From positions 53,939 through 117,938 of the forward strand of contig JAUWGP010000002.1 of the NCBI GenBank assembly GCA_030606335.1: DNA of 64,000 nt, given 5' to 3'. Every line of letters starts with the position of its first letter. Position 1 is the first letter of the stretch. The notes beneath the pieces are model-generated. The model searched no databases. It saw only the letters and a program-made list of their open reading frames with translations, and had not been told where the DNA came from. Both the position numbers and the translations under genes were made by a program. Below, piece after piece: positions 17,793 to 25,684 of this stretch. This DNA comes from Caldifarciminota bacterium. GTDB lineage: Bacteria; Hydrothermota; UBA3073.

Positions 17793-19057
17793 TTCACTAT
17801 CACCTCTCTTGGGTCTACTATTTTACCATAAAGGGCAGATGCTGCTACTGTAGCAGGACTGGCAAGGTATATTTCAGCCTCCCTACATCCCATTCGTCCC
17901 TTAAAATTCCTATTTGCTGTACTCAGGCATCTTTCTCCCGGTGCCAAAACACCCTGATGAGCACCCAAACAGGGTCCACACCCTGGTGGCAGTATTACTG
18001 CCCCGGCTTTGCTCAGAGTATCTATAATGTCTTCCTTCAGGGCTGTTTCAAACACATCCTTTGATGCAGGCAGAACGAGCAACCTGACATTAGATGCTAC
18101 CTTCTTTCCTTTTAGAATCTCTGCTGCAACCTCGATATCCTTCAGTCTTCCATTGGTACAAGTTCCAATAAGAAATTGGTCAATTGTAAGTCCAGCAACT
18201 TCGTTGACAGTCTTTACATTGTCTACAGAATGAGGACAGGCAACCACAGGTGGAATATCTGAAAGGTTGTATGTCAATTCTTTAGAATAGCTGGCATCTT
18301 TGTCCGACCATACCGCCTTATATGATGATTCTTTTATCCCTATACCTTTAAGATATTCTAAAGTAATATCATCTACAGGAAATACTGCTACCTTTGCACC
18401 CATTTCGACTCCCATATTAGCTATCGTGAATCGTTCAGAAACGGAGAATTGTTCTAAATCACCATGGAATTCTACTGAACAGTAGTTGGCGCCTGAAGCG
18501 CTGAGGTTTCCAATAATATATAAAATTACATCCTTTGCTGAGACAGGTAGTTTAATTTTCCCTTTCATGGTTATTTTTATACTCTGAGGAACCTTTAGCC
18601 ATGTATCACCAGTTAAAAGTAAAGATGCAGCCTCTGTTCGGTCAATACCCGATGCGAATACACCAAGAGCACCATAGGAGCAGGTGTGAGAATCACTACC
18701 GAGGATAAGAGTGCCCGGTAGTGCAAGACCTTTTTCAAACAATACCTGATGGCAGATGCCTGTTCCTATATCGAAAAAGTTCTTAACACTTTGTCTCTTT
18801 ACAAATTCCCGAATCTTTTTGTGATTTAATGCCGTCTTCTCGTTTGCGGCAGGTATAACGTGGTCAAGCACAATAACAGGAAAATTTTTATCAACTATGC
18901 CATATTCATCCAGTTCTTCTTTAATCTTTGAAATTATAGGTGCAGTATTGTCATGGGTTAAAAGATGCTTTGGTCTCACTATGACAATCTGTCCAGGAAC
19001 CACCTCTTTAAGCCCTGCTTTTCTTGCAAGAATTTTTTCAGCAAATGTCTTTCCCAT
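17789..19057 (-). CDS. aconitase-family dehydratase, large subunit
   Basis: 422 aa, LeuC/HacA-like of the shorter archaeal-type length. Fe-S ligands are seen as GTCTNGR (one Cys) and PPGCGPCLGAHQG (two Cys). Substrate-side motifs include LTHDNTAP, LGSDSHTCSYGALG and TANRNFKGRMG. AAGGAGAT precedes the ATG, 4 bases after the fused dehydratase ends, and its 3' end overlaps the small subunit by ATGA. It is the second dehydratase of the operon, so two related isomerisations are probably carried out. Exact substrate is not determinable from sequence. Confidence 0.9.
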   Translation of the reverse strand: MGKTFAEKILARKAGLKEVVPGQIVIVRPKHLLTHDNTAPIISKIKEELDEYGIVDKNFPVIVLDHVIPAANEKTALNHKKIREFVKRQSVKNFFDIGTGICHQVLFEKGLALPGTLILGSDSHTCSYGALGVFASGIDRTEAASLLLTGDTWLKVPQSIKITMKGKIKLPVSAKDVILYIIGNLSASGANYCSVEFHGDLEQFSVSERFTIANMGVEMGAKVAVFPVDDITLEYLKGIGIKESSYKAVWSDKDASYSKELTYNLSDIPPVVACPHSVDNVKTVNEVAGLTIDQFLIGTCTNGRLKDIEVAAEILKGKKVASNVRLLVLPASKDVFETALKEDIIDTLSKAGAVILPPGCGPCLGAHQGVLAPGERCLSTANRNFKGRMGCREAEIYLASPATVAASALYGKIVDPREVIVK

Positions 19058-19061
19058 AAGT

Positions 19062-20876
19062 TTATATCTCCTTTTTCAATAAACTCCCTCTCTGATATAT
19101 ATCCATTTGAACATCCGAGAAGGGTTGTGCCTTCAAGGTCTCATTCCTTGTAATTATTTTTATCTCACCTGACTGGAAATTTACCCTGATTATATCTCCA
19201 TACTTTAACTTAGTTAAAAAATTCTCTGCAATCATAATAGGCATTGCGCTGTTGATTGCGTTCCTTTCATAGATTGAGCCAAAGGACTCAGCAATAATAG
19301 TCGATATTCCGAGACTCCTGAAACAGTCCACTGCCTGCTGACGGGAGCTGCCGCATCCGAAGTTTTTACCTGTAACAACAATATCTCCAGGCTTCGCCTT
19401 CTTTGCAAAATCCTCATAACCCTTTAGGTTGTCGAATGTGTACTGTCCCATCTGTTTTATATCTGTGATGGATAGATAACGGTTATGATATATCATATCA
19501 GTATCAATGTTATCCATTGTTATAACCCAGGCACGACCCTCAACCTCGACTGGTTTTTTACCTTTTTCCTTCTTGAATAGTTTCTCTTCACGTCTTTCTG
19601 CTACAGGTTCTACCTTAAAAGTAACGGGTTCTGAAGGTATCCTATCTGATGATGTAATTACACCAGCTATTGATGAGGCTGCAACTGTGTCTGGTGAAGC
19701 AAGATAGACGTCTCCTTGTCCCTGCTTGCCGGGAAAGTTGCGATTACCAGTACTTACAGTAACCTCACCAGGACCATTCTGACCTATCTGTCCTGCTGCA
19801 CAACCAGCACAGCCAGGATTTCCCACCAGTGCTCCTGCTTCAACAAAGGTTTTAATTAAACCTTTATCAAGGCACTGTTTCCAGACCCTATAGGTAGATG
19901 GCACAATCTTTAAAACCACACCTGGTGCAACCTTCCGACCTTTTAAAATTCTTGCTGTCGCTTCCATATCCTCGAAACGCCCATTGGTACAGGAGCCGAT
20001 AAAACAGGAATCAATTTTAGTCTCTTTCACTTCTTCAACTGATACTACATCGTCAGGATGACCCGGTTGAGATATTAGAGGTTCTAAACCATCAATATCA
20101 ACCTCTACTACCTTGACATATTCCGCATCTGGGTCTGGATAAACCCCAGAGATATTTTTGCCAACAGCCTTCTCGCAATATCCTATTATCTCTTCATTAG
20201 GAGGAATAAAGAGAATAATTCCTGCCATCTCTGTTGCCATTGAGGAAATTGTTATTCTACTATCAAGATTCAAAGAGTCAACTATAGTTCCAAAAAGCTC
20301 TCCAGTATATCCAAGAAGTCCACCAGCACCAAATTTTTTAAGAATTGCAAGAGTAATATCCTTGGCAGTAGCATTTTCCCCTGGTTTCCCACATAAGATT
20401 ATTTTTATTGTCGGCGGAGTCCTGAACCAGACTCTCCCAAAGGCAAAGGCATGAGCTATGTCTATATCTCCCATACCCTGACCAAAAGTGCCGATTGCTC
20501 CCATAATGTTTGCGTGGGAATCTGTCGAGACCAGGGTCTCTCCAGGGGCAATCAGCCCCTCATCTATTGCAAGATGGGTGCCAATACCCTTATCAATATC
20601 ATAAATACGAATGTTTTGCCTGCGAGCAAAGGTACGACAAAACTGCTGGTTTGCAGCATATTTCTGGTCTGAACCGGTTGGATTACAATCGAAGGTGAAG
20701 AAGGTACGTTTCGGGTCATTTATCTCAAGATTATTACTTGCAAGATTCTTCACGACATTTGCACCCCCAAAATCCCGTGCAAGCCGAACGTCAATACCCA
20801 TATCAACTACATCACCTGGTTTAACAGACCTCTTGCAATGGGCTTCAATAATTTTTTCTATCATTGTTTTTGCCAT
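19062..20876 (-). CDS. fused large-plus-small aconitase-family dehydratase
   Basis: 604 aa joining both subunits in one chain. Residues 1-420 form the large part (STDSHANIMGAIGTFGQGMGD, GSCTNGR, NPGCAGCAAGQIG with Fe-S Cys residues, TGNRNFPGKQG). A charged linker (ERREEKLFKKEKGKKP) leads to the small part (GRAWVITMDNIDTDMIYHN, GKNFGCGSSRQQAVDCF, AESFGSIYERNAINSAMP). Note CAGCAAGQ where related proteins have CGPCLGAH. The start codon abuts the HD gene stop (TAGATG). Likely an aconitase- or homoaconitase-like activity supplying citrate to the lyase encoded downstream; specificity is inferred only from context. Confidence 0.88.
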   Translation of the reverse strand: MAKTMIEKIIEAHCKRSVKPGDVVDMGIDVRLARDFGGANVVKNLASNNLEINDPKRTFFTFDCNPTGSDQKYAANQQFCRTFARRQNIRIYDIDKGIGTHLAIDEGLIAPGETLVSTDSHANIMGAIGTFGQGMGDIDIAHAFAFGRVWFRTPPTIKIILCGKPGENATAKDITLAILKKFGAGGLLGYTGELFGTIVDSLNLDSRITISSMATEMAGIILFIPPNEEIIGYCEKAVGKNISGVYPDPDAEYVKVVEVDIDGLEPLISQPGHPDDVVSVEEVKETKIDSCFIGSCTNGRFEDMEATARILKGRKVAPGVVLKIVPSTYRVWKQCLDKGLIKTFVEAGALVGNPGCAGCAAGQIGQNGPGEVTVSTGNRNFPGKQGQGDVYLASPDTVAASSIAGVITSSDRIPSEPVTFKVEPVAERREEKLFKKEKGKKPVEVEGRAWVITMDNIDTDMIYHNRYLSITDIKQMGQYTFDNLKGYEDFAKKAKPGDIVVTGKNFGCGSSRQQAVDCFRSLGISTIIAESFGSIYERNAINSAMPIMIAENFLTKLKYGDIIRVNFQSGEIKIITRNETLKAQPFSDVQMDIYQRGSLLKKEI

Positions 20877-21461
20877 CTATTCTTCCTCCTGAATCAAAAG
20901 ACCCTTTCCAAGCATTAGAAGGGGATTAAAGGCACTGAAATCTGCCTGATGAATAAAAACTGTTTCTACTACTTGTGGTCTCCCATCACCCTCTTTGGCA
21001 TGACAGGCAATAATATTCACAATCTCCTGTGGAAGTCCTGACTCGGCAGCAATGATAGCTCCTGAGATTGGATGACGGGTACATTTTCCTGAATGGCTCT
21101 TTCTGTATTCACCCCCTCCATCTGGCTCAACTTCGAGTAATTTTCCAACGTCATGGAGTAGTCCGCCTGCTATAAGATGGTCAAAGTTAATATTATAAGG
21201 TAAAGATGAGTATGTCTCTTTCTGGGCTCTGGCAAGAGCTAAAGCACCCTTTGTAACTGCAATTGTATGTTCAATAAGGTCTACACCTTTTGAGTCAATA
21301 AGCAATGTAAAAGGTATCTTCTTTAGCTCTTCAATACTATTCCAGCCACCTTGCTGGCAGGCAATAAGCCATGCCTTTACAACCTTGTCTTTTAGTCTCA
21401 AATCTGTTATCTGGGAAAGCAATTCCTTAAAAAGTTTTTCTATATCCTCTTTTGATACCAT
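20877..21461 (-). CDS. HD domain hydrolase heading the dehydratase operon
   Basis: 194 aa. HD superfamily metal-dependent phosphohydrolase: first His in LIEHTIAV, HDVGK near residue 109, and later His residues in TRHPISGAIIAAE and IIACHAKEGDG. The ATG follows AAAAAGGAGAAG. It is the first gene of a tightly spaced run with the fused dehydratase (0 bases), large (4 bases) and small (overlap) subunits, suggesting a regulatory or housekeeping role for that pathway, for example hydrolysing a nucleotide or CoA-type phosphate. Real substrate unknown. Confidence 0.82.
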   Translation of the reverse strand: MVSKEDIEKLFKELLSQITDLRLKDKVVKAWLIACQQGGWNSIEELKKIPFTLLIDSKGVDLIEHTIAVTKGALALARAQKETYSSLPYNINFDHLIAGGLLHDVGKLLEVEPDGGGEYRKSHSGKCTRHPISGAIIAAESGLPQEIVNIIACHAKEGDGRPQVVETVFIHQADFSAFNPLLMLGKGLLIQEEE

Positions 21462-21519
21462 AATAACTTCTCCTTTTTAAACATAGATTGTAAGAGATAA
21501 AAAGAACTTTTTTTCTTTC

Positions 21520-21536
21520 AACAGGGATTGAAAGAG
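21520..21536 (+). repeat. inverted repeat arm, 3' side of GxxExxY gene 1
   Basis: AACAGGGATTGAAAGAG, the exact reverse complement of 22054-22070. The arm lies 20 bases past the stop of the gene and is followed by a GATTTGAAGAG unit. Confidence 0.85.
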
Positions 21537-21556
21537 ATTTGAAGAGTTTTTCTTTC

Positions 21557-22024
21557 TTATTTCCTGTTTTTTATTTCTTTAGTTCTCTCTTGATCCTTGT
21601 CAAAAAAGGTCTCTTCTTCCAAACTCAAACTTTCTTTCTCTATTTGATAGAAGTTGTCAAATCTTTTGTATTCTAACTCTTTTTTGGCGAAATTCACTAA
21701 AAATCCAATAAGAATTTTACTCACCCTTAATTGTGATATTAATTGTGCCTTATGGTCTACATTCAACTCCTTTACTGCTTTAACTTCAACAATAACTTTC
21801 TCCTCTACTAACAAGTCAGGTACATACCTGCTGACTTCTTGAGTCTCATACATAACAGGAAATTCTTTTTCAGAATCAACTTTCAAGTCTTTGTTTAACT
21901 CAATAAATAAAGCCTTGTGGTATGCTCGTTCTAATAAACCTGGACCTAATTGATTGTGAACTTTATAAAATGCTTTAATAATTTTATTTGTAATAGGTCT
22001 GAACTCAGAATCATTCCATTTCAT
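21557..22024 (-). CDS. GxxExxY family protein 1
   Basis: 155 aa. The family motif is GPGLLERAY, preceded by KIIKAFYKVHNQL, with later EVSRYVPDLLVEEKVIVEVKAVKEL, in which D...EVKA resembles a PD-(D/E)XK nuclease core, and LRVSKILIGFLVNF. The family function is not established. The gene lies between 17-base perfect inverted repeats (21520-21536 and 22054-22070) and has its own consensus promoter. A second family member at 43.8 kb is also inside inverted repeats, of a different sequence. Confidence 0.88.
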   Translation of the reverse strand: MKWNDSEFRPITNKIIKAFYKVHNQLGPGLLERAYHKALFIELNKDLKVDSEKEFPVMYETQEVSRYVPDLLVEEKVIVEVKAVKELNVDHKAQLISQLRVSKILIGFLVNFAKKELEYKRFDNFYQIEKESLSLEEETFFDKDQERTKEIKNRK

Positions 22025-22053
22025 TTTTATCTCTTAATCCGTCAGCTGACGGA

Positions 22054-22070
22054 CTCTTTCAATCCCTGTT
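22054..22070 (-). repeat. inverted repeat arm, 5' side of GxxExxY gene 1
   Basis: CTCTTTCAATCCCTGTT, exact reverse complement of the arm at 21520. It lies in the leader between promoter and start codon. A short palindrome (CCGTCAGCTGACGG) lies beside it. Confidence 0.85.
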
Positions 22071-22114
22071 AAAAAATAAAATCTTATCTCTGTGTTTTCG
22101 ATTTCCTGAAGGCA

Positions 22115-22143
22115 ATTATAACAAAAAAATGTCATTTTGTCAA
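22115..22143 (-). promoter_or_regulatory. consensus promoter of GxxExxY gene 1
   Basis: Minus strand TTGACA-N17-TATAAT, about 90 bases before the start; the leader contains one arm of the inverted repeat. Confidence 0.78.
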
Positions 22144-22481
22144 GCTTTTTCTGTTTTAAAAACAGGGAATCAAAAAGATATATCAACAGGGACTGGTACG
22201 AGACTTGAAAGAGATTTGAGCAGGAAATCAAGACTATTATTTAACAGGGATTTGAAGAGATTTGTAAGAGAAAAAGAAACTTAAAAACTATTTTTCATTA
22301 TAGGTTTTTTTATTTCAGATATGAAATACTGCTGGTAGTAGATTATGTATAATGAGGCGAAAGACAATAGGAGATGTTATTTATCTACTTTCTGCATTAT
22401 TATCAGATACTTAAACCCTTGCAGGTAGAAATTCCTTAACAACCTGTCTATCAAGCATTATACACCCTACATTTAATCCTA
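22144..22481. other. intergenic region with AACAGGGA repeats
   Basis: No gene seen. Three further imperfect copies of the AACAGGGA...GAAAGAGATTTG word occur around 22160-22270, the same family as the arms flanking the GxxExxY gene. Confidence 0.6.
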
Positions 22482-23939
22482 TCACCTCAATTTGATTAAC
22501 TTTACTGGTTTGGTGTCTTCTTCAGAAATACCCTCACCTACTACTCGCACAAAATAAATGCCTGACTGCACTTCTTTACCGCTTGAATCCCTTCCGTGCC
22601 AGGACACTTCAGTGATAGGTGATCGGTAATCAGTAATCGGGAGGGTGTGGATGAGACGACCGGAGATATCGTAAATGCTTATGGAGTGCTGTGACCGTGT
22701 CACAGCAGCATCAACATGGTTGATGCACTCCAAAGTAATAACCGTTCTCTCTCTGAACGGATTGGGATAGGCTTTTAGATTTTTAATGTTGTTCTCATAA
22801 GATTCATCTTCTTTTACTCCTATAGGATACCCCTCATACAGGTACATAACTCTATAAGGAGCTGAATCTCCTTGAGTCCATATTACATGACAATTAGAAA
22901 CACTGGGATAGTGCATATCCTCATCACCAAACATATAACGGAACTCATAAGAACCCCATCCTGTCATAAAATAATAACGATGTGCATAGATGTCATCGCA
23001 GCCATCGCTGTTATCTTCCCAGTAGAGGTAACTCCATGTTCCACCTAACGTGGAAACCACAGGATATCTTGAATCGCCAGATGTTAAATATCCTCCCCCA
23101 TTTCCCTCATAGAAGAAGGCATCTGATTTCCCCAGAGTACTGTCCTCCCAGGTAGCAGAAGGAGCATCCTCGCCGTGTGAATAATCAAGACTGGGATGAT
23201 GAAAAGGAATTCCTGAACAACCAGCCAAATATTCTTCGTCAGACCAGATTCCATTATCGATATACCTATGGACGATACTATAAGGACAATCTATAAGAGA
23301 ATCATATCTTTCCCATATTACATGAACCTCATCTCCATTAAAAATACTAATTGATGGATACCTGTCAGCAGCATGTTCGAGATTGCTCAAATTTATAACC
23401 TCACTAACTGCAGTATCATAATGGGCACAACAATAATATATCTCACAATTCCCTGGTGTGTCATCCTGCCATACAATATGCATACCAGCACTGTCATCTA
23501 TTGCAATAGATGGAAGTGTAGCATGTCCTGAAGTGTTACAAATCAACTGTGGGTTGCACCAGTCTAAAGGACACTTCAAGAATATATCTCCAAATCCCGA
23601 AGTATCATTGCCCTGTGAAACAACATAGGGCAGGGTGCCGTATACATCAATAGAAGGACAGTGGGCATTCCCATAAAGTGTTGCAAATAGAGGTTGTGCC
23701 TGCCATGTCATACCTCTGTTATAAGAATATGCAAAATAGCAGGTATCATCATTATAGCTATAGACAGCATATAGGGTATCCTCAGCGAAAGGACCAACAG
23801 GTACAATTTTCCGCCCATTACTAAAAGCTGTGGCATAATTAACATAGGAATAACCAATCATAGCTGTATCATCCTGAGCAGGACAGGAGACTGCACTGAA
23901 GAGCAGCATCCCAAGGCAAAAGATATAAAACACTTTCAT
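22482..23939 (-). CDS. secreted propeller-like protein with T9SS-type sorting domain (paralogue A)
   Basis: 485 aa. Signal peptide MKVFYIFCLGMLLFSAVSC with a Cys that could be a lipobox. The body has sialidase/BNR-like strands (HIVWQDDTPGNCEIYY, HVIWERYDS, SATWEDSTLGKSDAFF). The C-terminal sorting domain is YPNPFRERTVITL ... SIYDISGRLIHTL ... GKEVQSGIYFVRV. Inside it an extra segment, LECINHVDAAVTRSQHS, is encoded by a palindromic repeat. The ATG at 23939 follows AGGAGG and the GGTATAAT palindrome. Paralogue B follows downstream on the same strand. Cargo or surface role unknown. Confidence 0.82.
   Translation of the reverse strand: MKVFYIFCLGMLLFSAVSCPAQDDTAMIGYSYVNYATAFSNGRKIVPVGPFAEDTLYAVYSYNDDTCYFAYSYNRGMTWQAQPLFATLYGNAHCPSIDVYGTLPYVVSQGNDTSGFGDIFLKCPLDWCNPQLICNTSGHATLPSIAIDDSAGMHIVWQDDTPGNCEIYYCCAHYDTAVSEVINLSNLEHAADRYPSISIFNGDEVHVIWERYDSLIDCPYSIVHRYIDNGIWSDEEYLAGCSGIPFHHPSLDYSHGEDAPSATWEDSTLGKSDAFFYEGNGGGYLTSGDSRYPVVSTLGGTWSYLYWEDNSDGCDDIYAHRYYFMTGWGSYEFRYMFGDEDMHYPSVSNCHVIWTQGDSAPYRVMYLYEGYPIGVKEDESYENNIKNLKAYPNPFRERTVITLECINHVDAAVTRSQHSISIYDISGRLIHTLPITDYRSPITEVSWHGRDSSGKEVQSGIYFVRVVGEGISEEDTKPVKLIKLR
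22683..22731. repeat. translated palindromic repeat inside paralogue A
   Basis: A 49-base element bounded by GGAGTGC and GCACTCC with two inner hairpins (CTGTGACCGTGTCACAG and GCATCAACATGGTTGATGC). It matches 24223-24271 at 47 of 49 positions and is read in frame. Confidence 0.8.
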
Positions 23940-23950
23940 ATCCACCTCCT

Positions 23951-23970
23951 GGTATAATATTCATTATACC
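23951..23970 (-). promoter_or_regulatory. GGTATAAT palindrome before paralogue A
   Basis: On the minus strand GGTATAATGAATATTATACC, a perfect 8-4-8 inverted repeat, directly followed by AGGAGG and the start codon; preceded by GTGTAATCA. Confidence 0.7.
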
Positions 23971-24024
23971 TGATTACACCGATTAAGAGAGTTTAAAGGC
24001 AGTATTTCAGATCTCTCTTTTGCA

Positions 24025-25455
24025 TTATTTCAAAATAAGCATTTTTCTGGTAATCTTAAGCTCATCAGCTACCTTCAGTTGGTAGAAATAAACTCCACTG
24101 CCAACTTTACTACCCAATTCATCTTTCCCATCCCAATACACAGATTGCACAGATTCATTTGGATTACACAGATTGAGAGGGAGGGTGCGGATGAGACTAC
24201 CAGAAATGTCATAGATGTGTATGGAGTGCTGTGACCATGTCACAGCAGCATCAACACGGTTGATGCACTCCAAAGTAATAACTGTTCTCTCTCTAAATGG
24301 ATTGGGATAGTTCCGTAAAAGTTTGAAATCCAAATATAGTGACATAGCATCTTCTACACCTGTTATCTCATTATACGAGCCGTAGATATTATAATCTCCC
24401 TCTTTCTCAGATTGCCAGACTATCCATACTTTATCATCTCTATAGGCAATTGATGGTTTACCCCCCAATGCGCCATAACACGAATCAACAACCTCTATGT
24501 TAGACCAGCTAGTTTCATTGTATACACTCGCGAGAATTCTATAATTGGGAGTATATATTGCCTCTTCCTCATGCCAGACAGCCCATAGTCTTCCCTGCTC
24601 GTCTGAACATATATCTGGATGCGAATTATGACCTCCATCAGTGGTATCGAAATAATGTGGAAATTCAATCAGATTTGACCATTCTAATCCGTCATGATAC
24701 CTCATAAAGATTGCTCCTATCCCCTGGTAATACGAACTATTAAACCATGCTACCCAGATGCTTGATGAATCAGCACACATGGTGGGGTAGGCATAATCAA
24801 AACAGGTTCCGATGCTTTCAGGTGTTGACCAGTTATTTCCATTCCAGTATTGAACCCATATGGACTCGTGATCGTTATAACATACCCAGACATTACCTTC
24901 GTTGTCTATAGTAATTCCTGTGGTATAAGTTATTTCTACTGGTGTAAATTCTTTTAACGTATCAGGGACAGCCCAATTTCCCCATTCGCAATGACTCGCC
25001 AAGTATAATCCATTAGCTGTCCACATGCACCATAAGATAATACTGTCTCTGTCATAAGCAATGGCTGGATCATACCCCTCAATCCTTGAATCAGGGGGAA
25101 TTGTCCACCATGAAACAGGTGGCATCATATCGCTGAGTGTAAGTCTAACAAATCCACTTGAGTCTACCCAAGCTATTATCCAATCTGGTATTTCATAAGT
25201 ACCTTTACATGCACTTGAAGTTGTAACCTGAGGGATTTTACACTTTGTAGTGTCTATGAGAAAGACCTCTGACCAACCTACGTACGGATTATAACATCTT
25301 GTCCACAGGTGATTTGAGTTATACCAGTATACCCATACTTCACCTACTTCCTCTATGCATATTGAAGGATGTGTATCATATGAAGAATCGGGTGAGATAC
25401 GGATAGGTGATATCCACTGCTGGATTAAGAAGAATAAAATTAATAAAGGATACAT
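24025..25455 (-). CDS. secreted propeller-like protein with T9SS-type sorting domain (paralogue B)
   Basis: 476 aa. A short signal-like start (MYPLLILFFLIQQWIS) is followed by BNR/propeller-like strands (HPSICIEEVGEVWVYWYNS, IWVAWFNSSYYQG, HPDICSDEQGRLWAVWHEE, KVWIVWQSEKEGDYNIY). The sorting domain is YPNPFRERTVITL ... HIYDISGSLIRTL ... GSGVYFYQLKV. It shares the repeat-encoded insertion LECINRVDAAVTWSQHS with paralogue A, and a second loop (LNLCNPNESVQS) is encoded by the AATCTGTGTAATC word common in intergenic DNA. GGTGAG precedes the ATG. A decayed third sorting-domain end lies at 27260. Confidence 0.82.
   Translation of the reverse strand: MYPLLILFFLIQQWISPIRISPDSSYDTHPSICIEEVGEVWVYWYNSNHLWTRCYNPYVGWSEVFLIDTTKCKIPQVTTSSACKGTYEIPDWIIAWVDSSGFVRLTLSDMMPPVSWWTIPPDSRIEGYDPAIAYDRDSIILWCMWTANGLYLASHCEWGNWAVPDTLKEFTPVEITYTTGITIDNEGNVWVCYNDHESIWVQYWNGNNWSTPESIGTCFDYAYPTMCADSSSIWVAWFNSSYYQGIGAIFMRYHDGLEWSNLIEFPHYFDTTDGGHNSHPDICSDEQGRLWAVWHEEEAIYTPNYRILASVYNETSWSNIEVVDSCYGALGGKPSIAYRDDKVWIVWQSEKEGDYNIYGSYNEITGVEDAMSLYLDFKLLRNYPNPFRERTVITLECINRVDAAVTWSQHSIHIYDISGSLIRTLPLNLCNPNESVQSVYWDGKDELGSKVGSGVYFYQLKVADELKITRKMLILK
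24223..24271. repeat. translated palindromic repeat inside paralogue B
   Basis: Second copy of the 49-base element of 22683-22731, in the same frame and at the same place in the sorting domain. A diverged non-coding relative lies near 53076-53127. Confidence 0.8.
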
Positions 25456-25684
25456 ACACAGCTCACCCCCTTCTGGCCCGCAGCGTATATGCTGTGATAA
25501 TAGTTAAAAGCCATAGAAAAGACATCACATTAAATATTCCTTCCACTTGCTTTAACCCTCTGAAAGTTTTTACCAACCTCGCAGTACCAGTCCACCTATA
25601 GGACACACCGTTTATATTGCTCTAAAAAGATGGTATCTTACGAGACCGGTCCCATACTTTCCAACCTTCATTAAGAAACCAGCG

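Noticed and set aside
17295-20876. Leucine biosynthesis LeuC/LeuD assignment
   Set aside because: No leuA or leuB nearby, two dehydratases in one operon, and citrate lyase genes follow; left as aconitase-family of unknown substrate.
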